Source: Bradyrhizobium sp. RP6 (GTDB taxonomy: Bacteria > Pseudomonadota > Alphaproteobacteria > Rhizobiales > Xanthobacteraceae). From it: a DNA stretch of 64,000 nt. Shown one piece after another: positions 19,378-27,552 of the stretch (positions are counted from its first letter, which is position 1; each line of letters starts with the position of its first letter). The position numbers and the translations under genes are program-made. The notes below the pieces were generated by a model. That model saw only the letters and a list, made by a program, of their open reading frames with translations, had not been told where the DNA came from and did no database searches. The stretch is from contig NZ_RQIT01000006.1 in NCBI RefSeq assembly GCF_003837805.1, positions 62,001-126,000 on the forward strand, given 5' to 3'.

Positions 19378-20958
19378 TCACCCCACCATCTTCCTGAGCT
19401 CCGCCTTCGCCACCTTCTCCAGCGTCGAGCGCGGCATGTCGTCGACGAATCTTATCTCGCGCGGCACCTTGAAGTCGGCGAGGCCCCTTCGGCAGGCCGC
19501 CATGACTCTGTCATGCAGGTCGGGCGCAGCGCCCGTGACGCCGCCTTGCGGGATGATGAAGACGACCGGCACCTCGTCCAGCATCGGGTGCGTCTTCGCC
19601 ACCACCGCCGCCTCGCGCACGCCGGGGACCACCGCGATCACCTGCTCGATCTCGGAGGCCGCGACGTTCTCGCCGCCGACTTTCAGCATGTCCTTGGCGC
19701 GGTCGCCGAACTTGATATAGCCGTTCTGAAGCCGCTCGACGCGGTCGCCGGTGAGGAAGAAGCCGTGCTCGTCAAAGCTCTCGCGCGTCGCCTTCTCGTT
19801 GTGCAGATATTCGGCGAACAGCGACAGGCCGGGGATGCCCTTGATCGAGAGATTGCCGGTGCCGCCGACTTCCGTCGGCCGGCCGTCGTCGTCGATGATG
19901 CGGATCCGATATTCGGGCGCGGCGCGGCCGATCGACATCGGGGTGTTGGGCTGATCGACCTCGCCGACGATGCCGTGGGTGATGGTTTCGGTCATGCCCC
20001 ACCAGCCGATGATCTTGATTCCGAATGCGGCAAAGGCCGGCGGCTCGTTGATCGCCGTGCCCCACAGCCGGAATTTGTGGTCCTTCGGGATCTCCTGCTC
20101 GAGCAGGGCCTTCATGCAGAACGGAATGGTCGAGGTCCAGGTCGCGCCATGCTCGCGCGCGACGCTCCAGAACCGGCTGGCGGAGAAGCGCGGCTGGATC
20201 ACGCAGGATCCGCCGACCCACAGCGTCGCCAGCATGGAGTAGGCCAGCGCATTGGTGTGGAACAGCGGCAGATAGGTCTGGTGCACGTCGCTCGCATGCA
20301 GATCCTCGTGCGCGGCGTTGATCTTGGCGCCCCACAGCGCGTTGGCATGGGTCCACAGCACCGCTTTGGGCCGCCACGTGGTGCCGGACGTGTACTGCAC
20401 GCTGCAAGGCGCCAGCGGATCGGTCGCGCGCTGTGGTCGGTCGGCGCTGTCGGCGAACAGCGCTTCGAAATTGTCGCCGCGCGAGACGGCCTGCGCGGGC
20501 GCCGTGCCGGAATCATGTGAGGTCACCGCCATCCAGCGAATGTTGCGGCAGTTCCGCGCGACGACTTCCGCATAGGCCGGCTGCGTGATCGCGGCGACCG
20601 CGCCGCAATGATCGGCGAAATATTCGATCTCGGCTGGCGCCGAGCGGGTGTTGGTGGTGACCGCGATGGCGCCGAGCTCGACGCAGGCAAACCAGGCCAG
20701 CAGCGCCTCGATGCAATTGTCGAGGTGAATAAGCACATATTCGCCGGGCTTGACGCCACGCCTGGCCAGCCCTGCCGCGAGCGCGCCGACTCGCTCGTGA
20801 AATTCGCCGTAGCTCCAGTGCCGTGCCGGCGCGTCGAACGGCGCCCAGATCAGGAACGGATGCGAGCTGCGCAGCTCGGCGCGCATTTTGAGCAGCCAGG
20901 GGACGTCGAGCCCGTCAAACGGTCCGACGATTCCGGCGGCGGTTTTCTGGATAGCCAT
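19378..20958 (-). CDS. Acyl-CoA synthetase / AMP-dependent ligase
   Basis: This adenylate-forming enzyme has 526 residues and would activate a carboxylic acid to acyl-AMP and acyl-CoA. The ATG at 20958 follows GGAGGACAC. Motifs are the phosphate loop YTSGTTWRPKAVLWTH, WGMTETITHGIVG, FFLTGDRVERLQNGYIKFGD (Asp that binds ribose), RAKDMLKVGGENVAASEIEQ and C-terminal PRSTLEKVAKAEL with the catalytic Lys. The phosphate loop has Trp where nearly all members have Gly. No beta-oxidation genes are adjacent, so chain length and substrate are unknown. Confidence 0.88.
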   Translation of the reverse strand: MAIQKTAAGIVGPFDGLDVPWLLKMRAELRSSHPFLIWAPFDAPARHWSYGEFHERVGALAAGLARRGVKPGEYVLIHLDNCIEALLAWFACVELGAIAVTTNTRSAPAEIEYFADHCGAVAAITQPAYAEVVARNCRNIRWMAVTSHDSGTAPAQAVSRGDNFEALFADSADRPQRATDPLAPCSVQYTSGTTWRPKAVLWTHANALWGAKINAAHEDLHASDVHQTYLPLFHTNALAYSMLATLWVGGSCVIQPRFSASRFWSVAREHGATWTSTIPFCMKALLEQEIPKDHKFRLWGTAINEPPAFAAFGIKIIGWWGMTETITHGIVGEVDQPNTPMSIGRAAPEYRIRIIDDDGRPTEVGGTGNLSIKGIPGLSLFAEYLHNEKATRESFDEHGFFLTGDRVERLQNGYIKFGDRAKDMLKVGGENVAASEIEQVIAVVPGVREAAVVAKTHPMLDEVPVVFIIPQGGVTGAAPDLHDRVMAACRRGLADFKVPREIRFVDDMPRSTLEKVAKAELRKMVG

Positions 20959-21070
20959 GTGTCCTCCCGTGCAGCCTGCATCTTGCCGGCGGCTGCTTTT
21001 TGATGATTGCGTCTTCCTGCCATCGGACGACGCGGGAAGCAAATCGGGGGGCAAGCGGCTGCGCTCTCTC

Positions 21071-21163
21071 CTCCGTCATTGCGAGGAGCTCTTGCGACGA
21101 AGCAATCCAGGGCGCGTCCGCGGATACAGTCTGGATTGCTTCGCTGCGCTCGCAATGACGGAG
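21071..21163. repeat. Inverted repeat, CTCCGTCATTGCGAGG family
   Basis: CTCCGTCATTGCGAGGAGC (left) faces GCTCGCAATGACGGAG (right). Inner arms GCGACGAAGCAATCCAG and CTGGATTGCTTCGC make a nearly 90-base inverted repeat. This is another common intergenic repeat type in this window. Confidence 0.82.
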
Positions 21164-21184
21164 CCTGAGGCGCGCGAGCGCGCC

Positions 21185-21595
21185 TCAATCCTCGTACGAC
21201 GAAATCTCGATCAAGCTGCCATCCGGGTCCCGGCAATAGACCGAACACAATGTGCCGCGCGCGCCTTGCCTCGGGCTCGGGCCGGCCTCGATCGCGACGC
21301 CATGTGCCTGCAAATGCGCCACCACCTCGTCCGGTGTGGCCGAGGTGAGAAAGCACAGATCCTCGCTGCCGGCGGTCGGGTGGCCGGCCGTGAACCACTC
21401 CACCTTGTCGGCATCGCGTTGCCGGACGTTGATCTTCTGGTTACCGAATTCAAGGAAAGTACGGGGCGCTTTGCCGCCGCCGGGATCGAACAGCTTGACT
21501 TCCATGCCGAGAATCTTGCGATACCACTCCGCGGTGACTGCGACATCGCTGACATTGATCACGAGATGATCCAGGGCGTGAACCTTGAGCGGCAT
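21185..21595 (-). CDS. VOC (glyoxalase/bleomycin resistance) family protein
   Basis: This 136-residue protein contains one vicinal-oxygen-chelate domain. It starts MPLKVHALDHLVINVSDVAV, where His is a probable metal ligand, and continues EWYRKILGMEVKLFDPGGGK. The C-terminal half contains VYCRDPDGSLIEISSYED, with Glu as the usual last ligand. Members range from antibiotic resistance proteins to dioxygenases and isomerases, so the reaction is not predictable. It is separated from the acyl-CoA synthetase by a palindromic repeat and is probably its own unit. Confidence 0.88.
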   Translation of the reverse strand: MPLKVHALDHLVINVSDVAVTAEWYRKILGMEVKLFDPGGGKAPRTFLEFGNQKINVRQRDADKVEWFTAGHPTAGSEDLCFLTSATPDEVVAHLQAHGVAIEAGPSPRQGARGTLCSVYCRDPDGSLIEISSYED

Positions 21596-21714
21596 GTCTC
21601 ATCCTTTCGTCACGATGCGCCGCGCGCACTTTCCGCCTGCGGCAAGCTTTGTTACAACCGACGCGACTTTCAAGCTATCCGACTTTCAAGAACAACACTG
21701 GGAGAACCCTTGAG

Positions 21715-22689
21715 ATGATCACTCGCCGTACCGCGCTGGGCCTGCTCGCCGCCAGTCCGCTTGCAGCCACCCCGCTGTCGAAGGCCCTTGCCGCCGATTA
21801 TCCGGCCCGTCCGGTGAAATGGGTGGTCGGCTATCCGCCGGGCGGGGCCACCGACATCCTGGCGCGACTGATCGGCCAGCGGCTCTCGGAAAAGCTCGGC
21901 CAGCAATTCGTGATCGAGAACAAGCCGGGCGCCGGGAACAATATCGCCACCGAATCGGTCGTCAATGCCGAGCCCGACGGCTATACGCTGCAGCTGGTCA
22001 ATCCGGCCAACTACATCAATGCCTCCCTCTACCCCAATCTGAAGTTCAACTTCGTGCGCGACATCGCGCCGGTCGCTTCGTTCCAGCGGGTGCCGAACGT
22101 GATGACCGTGAACAAGGACGTCCCGGCCAAGAACGTCGCCGAGTTCATCGAATATGTGAAAGCCAATCCCGGCAAGGTGAACATGGCCTCGTCCGGCAAC
22201 GGCACCTCGGTGCATCTGTCCGGCGAGATGTTCATGGCCATGACCGGCTGCAAGATGCAGCACGTGCCCTATCGCGGCGCTGCGCCCGCGATTACCGACA
22301 TGCTCGGCGGCCAGGTGCAGGTGATCTTCGACAACATGCCCTCGATCATCCAGCACATCCGCTCCGGTGCGCTGCGCGCGATCGGCGTCACCACCGCGCA
22401 GCGCTCCCCGCAACTGCCGGACGTGCAGGCAATCGCCGAGACCGTGAAGGACTACGAGGCCAGCGCGCTGTTCGGCATGGGGGCGCCGAAGAACACGCCA
22501 AAGGAAATCATCGCCAAGCTCAACGCCGAGGTCAACGCGCTGATGAAGGAGCCCGACATGACCAAGCGCCTGGTCGAGCTCGGGGGCGAGCCGCGCGTGC
22601 AGACCCCGGAGGCGTTCGGCGAGGAGATCAAGGCCGAGACCGAGAAGTGGAAGAAGGTCGTCGAGTTCGCCGGCCTGAAGGTCGAGTAG
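21715..22689 (+). CDS. Bug-type (TctC) tripartite tricarboxylate transporter receptor
   Basis: This periplasmic solute-binding protein has 324 residues. The ATG at 21715 (GGAGA nine bases upstream) starts MITRRTALGLLAASPLAATP, a signal with a twin-arginine look. The mature protein has the family sequence YPARPVKWVVGYPPGGATDI and IENKPGAGNNIATESVVNAE, then VPYRGAAPAITDMLGGQVQV. Bug receptors bind organic acids. No TctA or TctB membrane genes are near, which is typical for the many orphan Bug genes in such bacteria. The gene ends in a strong terminator. Confidence 0.93.
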   Translation: MITRRTALGLLAASPLAATPLSKALAADYPARPVKWVVGYPPGGATDILARLIGQRLSEKLGQQFVIENKPGAGNNIATESVVNAEPDGYTLQLVNPANYINASLYPNLKFNFVRDIAPVASFQRVPNVMTVNKDVPAKNVAEFIEYVKANPGKVNMASSGNGTSVHLSGEMFMAMTGCKMQHVPYRGAAPAITDMLGGQVQVIFDNMPSIIQHIRSGALRAIGVTTAQRSPQLPDVQAIAETVKDYEASALFGMGAPKNTPKEIIAKLNAEVNALMKEPDMTKRLVELGGEPRVQTPEAFGEEIKAETEKWKKVVEFAGLKVE

Positions 22690-22712
22690 CGATCTTGTGA
22701 TGACCGAGATGG

Positions 22713-22739
22713 AGCCCTGCCGTTCGGCAGGGCTTTTTT
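22713..22739 (+). terminator. Rho-independent terminator of the Bug receptor gene
   Basis: The stem AGCCCTGCCG/CGGCAGGGCT with a short TT loop is followed by TTTTT, 24 bases after the stop codon. Confidence 0.92.
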
Positions 22740-22838
22740 CTTGCGCGCACGATTCCGTTGATCTGGAATAAAGGGGCGCAACGAAACCTGATGGTATGTG
22801 GGGCCGTATCTCGCGTCACCAAGAGAGGAATTCGAATC

Positions 22839-23117
22839 ATGCGCATGATGCAATTGGCGCTGCCGGCGCTGGCCACGATGGTTCTCGTCGGTTTCGCCGC
22901 CAGCACCCCCGCCACAGCGCGCGACTATCCCTGGTGCGCGCAGGGCGGCGAGTACGATTATCCCGGCGAATGCGCCTACAGCACCTATGAGCAATGCCAG
23001 GCCAGCGTCTCCGGCCGCTTGCTGTTCTGCGACCGCAATCCTCGCTTTGCCTACGGCCAGCAACAGGTCCCTCAACCGCGGCCGCACCGGCGCATGCGGC
23101 CTGTCACTCCGTACTGA
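22839..23117 (+). CDS. DUF3551-type small secreted protein
   Basis: This 92-residue protein has a signal peptide (MMQLALPALATMVLVGFAAS, cut near ATARDYPWC). The mature part has the family pattern YPWCAQGG...GECAYSTYEQCQASVSGR and LLFCDRNPRFAY, with four conserved Cys. The family is frequent in Bradyrhizobium, usually in many copies, with unknown function. GAGAGGAA nine bases before the ATG at 22839 supports the start. Confidence 0.86.
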   Translation: MRMMQLALPALATMVLVGFAASTPATARDYPWCAQGGEYDYPGECAYSTYEQCQASVSGRLLFCDRNPRFAYGQQQVPQPRPHRRMRPVTPY

Positions 23118-23174
23118 TCGCGCTACGCTCGCCTGATCACGCAGTCGTGCGGACCCGTGCGAACGGGTTCCTGC

Positions 23175-23222
23175 TTGACGCCTTTCCGCTCGCGTCTATA
23201 CTAAACCACATGGTTAAGTATA
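23175..23222 (+). promoter_or_regulatory. Promoter and overlapping operator palindrome of the arsR-type operon
   Basis: TTGACG (23175-23180) and TATACT (23197-23202) are separated by 16 bases. A 26-base near-perfect palindrome, TATACTAAACCA (23197-23208), CA, then TGGTTAAGTATA (23211-23222), has one mismatch between arms and covers both the -10 box and the ATG at 23210. The layout predicts a transcript starting at or next to the ATG and autorepression by the encoded regulator. Confidence 0.7.
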
Positions 23223-23659
23223 GGGACGAGACGCTGGACCGGACCTTTGCGGCGCTATCGGACCCGACGCGGCGTGCCCTGCTGGCGCGTCTCGGCGAGC
23301 AGGACGGCCTGACGGTGAGCGAGCTGGCCGCGCCGTTTCCGGTCTCGCTGCCGGCGATCATGAAGCATCTCGACGTGCTCACGGATGCCGGCCTGATCAT
23401 GCGGGAGAAGACCGGACGCACGGTCGCCTGTCGGCTTACCGCGCAGCCGATGGAGCAGGCGATGAACTGGCTCAATCGCTATGCACAGTTCTGGTCCCAC
23501 AATTTCGATCGCCTCGCCGCCTTCGTGGAGGATGAGAAATGGCCGCCGCCGCCAACGCCGCCGAACGCCCGGCAGAACGTCCAAGCCTCACGCTCACGCG
23601 CCAGCTCCGCGCGCCGCCCGAAAAGATCTACGCCGCCTGGACGCAAGCCGCGCAGCTAG
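23210..23659 (+). CDS. ArsR-family winged-helix regulator
   Basis: This regulator has 149 residues from the ATG at 23210. The N-terminal winged helix has the family sequence ETLDRTFAALSDPTRRALLA and LTVSELAAPFPVSLPAIMKH, then LDVLTDAGLIMREKTGRTVA. No metal-binding Cys motif is seen, so it belongs to the group that pairs with SRPBCC (AHSA1-like) proteins. Its last 40 residues (after FVEDEKWPP) overlap the downstream gene out of frame by 121 bases and are Pro/Ser/Arg rich, so that tail may be non-functional. The palindrome over the start codon is its probable operator. Confidence 0.9.
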   Translation: MVKYRDETLDRTFAALSDPTRRALLARLGEQDGLTVSELAAPFPVSLPAIMKHLDVLTDAGLIMREKTGRTVACRLTAQPMEQAMNWLNRYAQFWSHNFDRLAAFVEDEKWPPPPTPPNARQNVQASRSRASSARRPKRSTPPGRKPRS

Positions 23660-24003
23660 CGCAATGGTTCGGGCCGCCGAACATGAAGCCGGCGACGCTT
23701 CAGGCCGAGCTCGACGTTCGCGTCGGCGGGCGCTACCGCATCAGCTTCACCCGCGACGACGGCGAATATTTCGAGGCCGGCGGCCTCTATCGCGAGGTGG
23801 TGCCGAACGAGCTTCTCGTCTTCACCTGGGCCTGGCACTCGACGCCGGAACGCGAGTCGCTGGTGACGATCTCGCCGAAGCCGGACGGTGCCGGCACCCT
23901 GATGGTCTTCCATCACGCCCAGTTCTTCGACGAGGCCGCGCGCGACAACCACCGGCGCGGCTGGAGCTCGTTCCTCGACAAGCTCGACGCCTTCGTCGCC
24001 TGA
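23539..24003 (+). CDS. SRPBCC (AHSA1-like) domain protein
   Basis: This 154-residue helix-grip protein has an AHSA1-type hydrophobic-ligand cavity. Family sequence includes LTLTRQLRAPPEKIYAAWTQ, QLAQWFGPPNM, GGRYRISFTRDDGEYFEAGG and the C-terminal RRGWSSFLDKLDAF. It starts inside the upstream arsR-type gene in another frame, so translation is probably coupled. In comparable operons the regulator controls the SRPBCC gene, but the ligand is generally unknown. Confidence 0.9.
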   Translation: MAAAANAAERPAERPSLTLTRQLRAPPEKIYAAWTQAAQLAQWFGPPNMKPATLQAELDVRVGGRYRISFTRDDGEYFEAGGLYREVVPNELLVFTWAWHSTPERESLVTISPKPDGAGTLMVFHHAQFFDEAARDNHRRGWSSFLDKLDAFVA

Positions 24004-24101
24004 CGCCAGGGAGAACGCCATGCAGCACCATTAGATCGTCTCGCGCGAGCAATGGATTCCGCTTTCGCGCGGAATGGCAGCGGAGCTAACCGTGGCTCAT
24101 G

Positions 24102-25349
24102 CTACCGCTTCGCCTCAGCCTGCTCCGTCGCATTGCACGAGATCAGCATCGTGTAGGGCCGGGCGTTGGTGGCGATGTCGGTGGTCTTGAGCTCGCTCTT
24201 CGGTTCGGCGGTCTGATAGGGCACCACGGAATTGTCGAGAAAGTCGCGCAGCACGCCGGTCTTGATGGCGAAGTTGATGTTCTCGGGAATATTGCCGGTC
24301 GCTACGGCGATGCGCAATGCCGGGATCTTTGCGGTGACCACGCCCACGACCTGGCCTGTGTTATCGAACAGCGGCCCGCCGCTATTGCCGGGCTGCACGG
24401 GAGCACTGATCTGCAGGAAGCGCGAGTCGTTGCGCATGCCGCTGAGCGAGCTCACGATCCCCGTCGTCACGGTGAAGTCCGAGGTCAGGATTCCGTGATA
24501 AGGAAAGCCGATCGCGACCACGGAATCGCCGGAGCGGATCGAGCGGTCGCGGATCCGGGCAAAGTCCTTGAATGTCGTGGTCGACGGCGCCTGCAACAAA
24601 GCGAGATCGTTGTTGGCATCGCTCGAGACGACGCGCAGCACCATTGCGGCTTCGCCGGTGAGATTGCCCTTGATGTCGCCGACGCAGCCGTCGATCACAT
24701 GGTGATTGGTGACGATGTGCCCGCCCGTGCTGACGACGAAACCGGTGCCGCTCCTGGCTCGGGCAGGTTTGCCGCCGGCCGGCGCTGCCGCCTGTTTCTC
24801 CGCCGTCGCCGCCGGCTTGGCCGCACCCTTGGTGAAATCGCCGGCCTTGCTGAGCCCGTCTGCCTTCACCCGCGTGACGCAGTTCGCCAGCGCCGCGATC
24901 AGCGGCGCCGTCGACGTCAGCACAAATTGGAGTGGCTTGCTGCCGTTGGTCGTCACCACCATCAGGCTTGCCTTCTGGAAGGTGCGAGCGACGTTGGGGG
25001 GCAGGATGGTCGTCACCATATTGGTGGTGCCGGCGGTCGCAAACAACCTGGCCTGCTCCTGGCCGTCGAAAATGAAGTCGATGGGAGCGGTATCGCCCTT
25101 GTTGAAGCGAAAGCTGGGGCTGGCAAAGCTCAGCAGCCAGGAGCCGGCCGCATTCTGCGCGACGAAGAGACTCACGCCGTTGGCGTAAGGTGCGGTCGCC
25201 GCGCAATGGGAGAACGCGCCCGTCTCGTCATTGCTGAAGGCGCCGCCGGCCCAGTTGCCGACATTGACGGTGCCGAACGGCCCCGCCGCGTTCGCCCCGA
25301 CCAAACTCACTTGCAACACGAACGCAACGACCAACGACCTCAACCACAT
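24102..25349 (-). CDS. Secreted trypsin-like serine protease
   Basis: This 415-residue protein starts at the ATG at 25349, which has a GGGGG run six bases upstream; an ATG at 25382 is possible. The signal peptide is MWLRSLVVAFVLQVSLVGANA. Residues to about 165 form an unassigned domain with a Cys pair. An Ala/Lys-rich linker (KPAATAEKQAAAPAGGKPAR) follows, then a trypsin fold with His in GGHIVTNHHVIDGC, Asp in SSDANNDLALLQ and Ser in APVQPGNSGGPLFDNTGQVV. It resembles HtrA/DegP catalytic domains but has no PDZ domain. A role in envelope protein quality control is possible but not shown. Confidence 0.88.
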   Translation of the reverse strand: MWLRSLVVAFVLQVSLVGANAAGPFGTVNVGNWAGGAFSNDETGAFSHCAATAPYANGVSLFVAQNAAGSWLLSFASPSFRFNKGDTAPIDFIFDGQEQARLFATAGTTNMVTTILPPNVARTFQKASLMVVTTNGSKPLQFVLTSTAPLIAALANCVTRVKADGLSKAGDFTKGAAKPAATAEKQAAAPAGGKPARARSGTGFVVSTGGHIVTNHHVIDGCVGDIKGNLTGEAAMVLRVVSSDANNDLALLQAPSTTTFKDFARIRDRSIRSGDSVVAIGFPYHGILTSDFTVTTGIVSSLSGMRNDSRFLQISAPVQPGNSGGPLFDNTGQVVGVVTAKIPALRIAVATGNIPENINFAIKTGVLRDFLDNSVVPYQTAEPKSELKTTDIATNARPYTMLISCNATEQAEAKR

Positions 25350-25455
25350 ACCCCAGCCCCCGGTAAACGCACTCGCATCCATCTTATCCGCGAGGGTAGG
25401 TGAGGCGCAACCGTCAGTTGTTCGCTCTCGTCCGGCTGGCCGCGACGATTGGAGC

Positions 25456-25498
25456 TTGCATATACTTTGCAGTGCCGTATGCTTTGCGGTACAAAGTA
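25456..25498 (+). promoter_or_regulatory. Candidate promoter/operator of the winged-helix operon
   Basis: TTGCAT (25456-25461) and TATGCT (25478-25483), with 16 bases between, form a possible promoter. The inverted repeat CTTTG-CGGTA-CAAAG (25482-25496) overlaps the -10 box, and an outer TACTTTG (25463-25469) pairs with CAAAGTA (25492-25498). This fits an operator for the winged-helix protein encoded downstream. Confidence 0.45.
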
Positions 25499-25549
25499 GC
25501 GGGGCTGTTGCCTCGTCATGTTCGGGTGGAACGAGGTTTTGGCGTGCCG

Positions 25550-26167
25550 ATGCGCGATCTCGACAAGGCACTGGCCGACATCGTGGCGATCCGCAGCCAG
25601 ATCGCGGCGGGCACCGCCTTCCGCGGCTACGGCCCGGCGACGATGGTGGCGACCGGCGCCGTCGCGCTCATCACTGCGGTCCTGCAGTTCTGGCTGCTGG
25701 ACGACCCCACCGGCGAGCCGCTCGGATTCTTCATCGGCTGGTTCAGTGCCGCCGTGCTCTCGGGGTTGATGATCGGCATCGAGATGCGGGCGCGTTCGCG
25801 CCGTCACCATTCGGGCCTGGCGGATGCCATGATCCACCAGGCGGTCGAGCAGTTCCTGCCGGCAGGCGTTGCCGGCGTGCTGCTCGCGGTGGTGATGTGG
25901 AAGTTCGCGAGCGAGACACTGTGGCTGCTCCCGGGCCTATGGCAGATCCTGGTGTCGCTCGGCATCTTTGCCTCGGTCCGCTCACTGCCGCGCACCGTTG
26001 CGCTCGCCGGCGCCTGGTATTTCGTGTCCGGCTTCGCAGTGGTGGTGCTGGCGAGCCGAACCCACACGCTGTCGCCATGGACCATGGGACTGCCCTTCGT
26101 GATCGGGCAATCGGTGATGGCGGCCATTCTGCATTTCGCGTCCGGAGACAACGATGTCGAAGATTGA
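25550..26167 (+). CDS. Integral membrane protein, about five transmembrane segments
   Basis: The start at 25550 (MRDLDKALADIVAIRSQIAA) is preferred because the promoter-like sequence lies just upstream; the frame is open back to 25400. The 205-residue protein has an N-terminal soluble helix, then hydrophobic segments around ATMVATGAVALITAVLQFWL, GFFIGWFSAAVLSGLMIGIE, AGVAGVLLAVVMWKFA, LVSLGIFASVR and AGAWYFVSGFAVVVLA. The C-terminus overlaps the winged-helix gene by 14 bases, implying coupled translation. No catalytic motif or known family is recognised. Confidence 0.72.
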   Translation: MRDLDKALADIVAIRSQIAAGTAFRGYGPATMVATGAVALITAVLQFWLLDDPTGEPLGFFIGWFSAAVLSGLMIGIEMRARSRRHHSGLADAMIHQAVEQFLPAGVAGVLLAVVMWKFASETLWLLPGLWQILVSLGIFASVRSLPRTVALAGAWYFVSGFAVVVLASRTHTLSPWTMGLPFVIGQSVMAAILHFASGDNDVED

Positions 26168-26528
26168 CAGCGCGCCCTTCTCTTACGAAGGACTCGACCG
26201 CGTGATCCACGAGAAGGCGAGGCTCGGGCTTCTGACCTCGCTTATGGCGCATCCCAAGGGGCTGGCATTCGGCGATCTCAAGCAGCTTTGCGGCCTCACC
26301 GACGGCAATCTCAGCCGGCACCTTGCCGTGCTCCAGGAGGCCGGCCTCGTCGAGGTGACCAAGGGCTACGAGGGCAACCGCCCGCACACGACCTGCCGCC
26401 TGACCAGGGCCGGCCGCCGCCGTTTCCTCGACTACCTCGCCGTGCTCGAGCGGCTGGTGCGCGACGCGGCGAAAGCCGCCGGCCGCGAGGCGCCGCCGCT
26501 CGGCCGCCTCGGCATCGCCTCGACCTGA
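26154..26528 (+). CDS. Winged-helix DNA-binding transcriptional regulator
   Basis: This 124-residue MarR/ArsR-like single winged-helix protein begins YEGLDRVIHEKARLGLLTSL. The recognition region is LAFGDLKQLCGLTDGNLSRH, then LAVLQEAGLVEVTKGYEGNR and TTCRLTRAGRRRFLDYLAVL. It overlaps the membrane-protein gene by 14 bases and lies 30 bases before the prenyltransferase gene. It is likely to repress its own operon through the inverted repeat near 25482-25496. The effector is unknown. Confidence 0.88.
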   Translation: MSKIDSAPFSYEGLDRVIHEKARLGLLTSLMAHPKGLAFGDLKQLCGLTDGNLSRHLAVLQEAGLVEVTKGYEGNRPHTTCRLTRAGRRRFLDYLAVLERLVRDAAKAAGREAPPLGRLGIAST

Positions 26529-26558
26529 TTCTCCCCTTCATTGACCGGAGACTTTGCA

Positions 26559-27299
26559 ATGCAGAGCGAAGCCACGTCGCGCAACGAGAAGCTTCATGTC
26601 GGCATCATCATGGACGGCAACGGCAGATGGGCGACGCGGCGCGGTCTGTCCCGCGTGCGCGGCCACGAGGCCGGCGTCGAGACCATCCGCCGGATCGTCG
26701 AGGCCGCGCCCAAGCAGGGCATCGGCACGCTGACACTTTACGCCTTCTCGGCCGACAATTGGCGGAGGCCGAGGGCCGAGGTCGCGGCGCTGATGACCTT
26801 GCTGCGCTTCTATCTCGCCAACGAGGTGCAGAGCCTCGTCAGGAATGGCGTGCGCCTCACCGTGATCGGCCGCCGCGACCGGCTGCCCGACGGCATCGCC
26901 ACCGCGATCACGCGTGCCGAAGAGGCGACCGCCCGCGGAAGCACGCTGCATCTGCGCATCGCCGTGGATTACTCGGCTCGCGACGCGATCCTCAATGCGG
27001 CGGCCAAAGCGGCCGCGCTCACCAGCCTCACCCGCGAAGCGTTCTCGCAGCTCGTCACCGGCGAGGCTGGCCTTCGCGACGTCGATCTCATCATCCGCAC
27101 CTCGGGCGAGAAGCGGCTGTCGGACTTCCTGCTCTGGGAGGGCGCCTATGCCGAGCTGCACTTCACCGAGCGGATGTGGCCCGAGTTCAACGCGGGCGAT
27201 CTTGCCGAGGCGCTTGCCGCGTTCCACGGCCGCGAGCGCCGCTTCGGCGGCCTTCGGGCGATCGTGCCGGAGGAGGTGCCCTCGCTCTCGCGGGTGTGA
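26559..27299 (+). CDS. cis-prenyltransferase, UppS-like
   Basis: This enzyme condenses isopentenyl diphosphate units with cis geometry to make long polyprenyl carriers. It has 246 residues from the ATG at 26559 with GGAG eight bases upstream. Conserved blocks are VGIIMDGNGRWATRRGLSRV (catalytic Asp), GHEAGVETIRRIVEAA, TLYAFSADNWRRP and the C-terminal LIIRTSGEKRLSDFLLWEGA with AELHFTE. A housekeeping uppS normally sits with cdsA and dxr, so this is probably a second, regulated copy. Its link to a membrane protein and a regulator suggests a dedicated lipid-carrier role (inference). Confidence 0.9.
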   Translation: MQSEATSRNEKLHVGIIMDGNGRWATRRGLSRVRGHEAGVETIRRIVEAAPKQGIGTLTLYAFSADNWRRPRAEVAALMTLLRFYLANEVQSLVRNGVRLTVIGRRDRLPDGIATAITRAEEATARGSTLHLRIAVDYSARDAILNAAAKAAALTSLTREAFSQLVTGEAGLRDVDLIIRTSGEKRLSDFLLWEGAYAELHFTERMWPEFNAGDLAEALAAFHGRERRFGGLRAIVPEEVPSLSRV

Positions 27300-27552
27300 C
27301 GCACGGCACGCGAAAACGCGCTGTTCGTTTTCAGCCGCCAGGTTGGCAGCACCGACCACGCGGCCGGTGCGCGGCCTCGGGACAAGCGCGGCCTGGCGAC
27401 GGAGGCGATTTTTGGGATACCGGCCCTGGAGACTGGCGCGGTCCACCTCCCCAAATGCTTCCGCGCCCGTCATAGACGCGTTGATTTGTCGTGTGGCACG
27501 GATCATGCTCTGGTCTGGGGCGATAGGGTCCGCAGCGACGGGAGCTTCTGCG

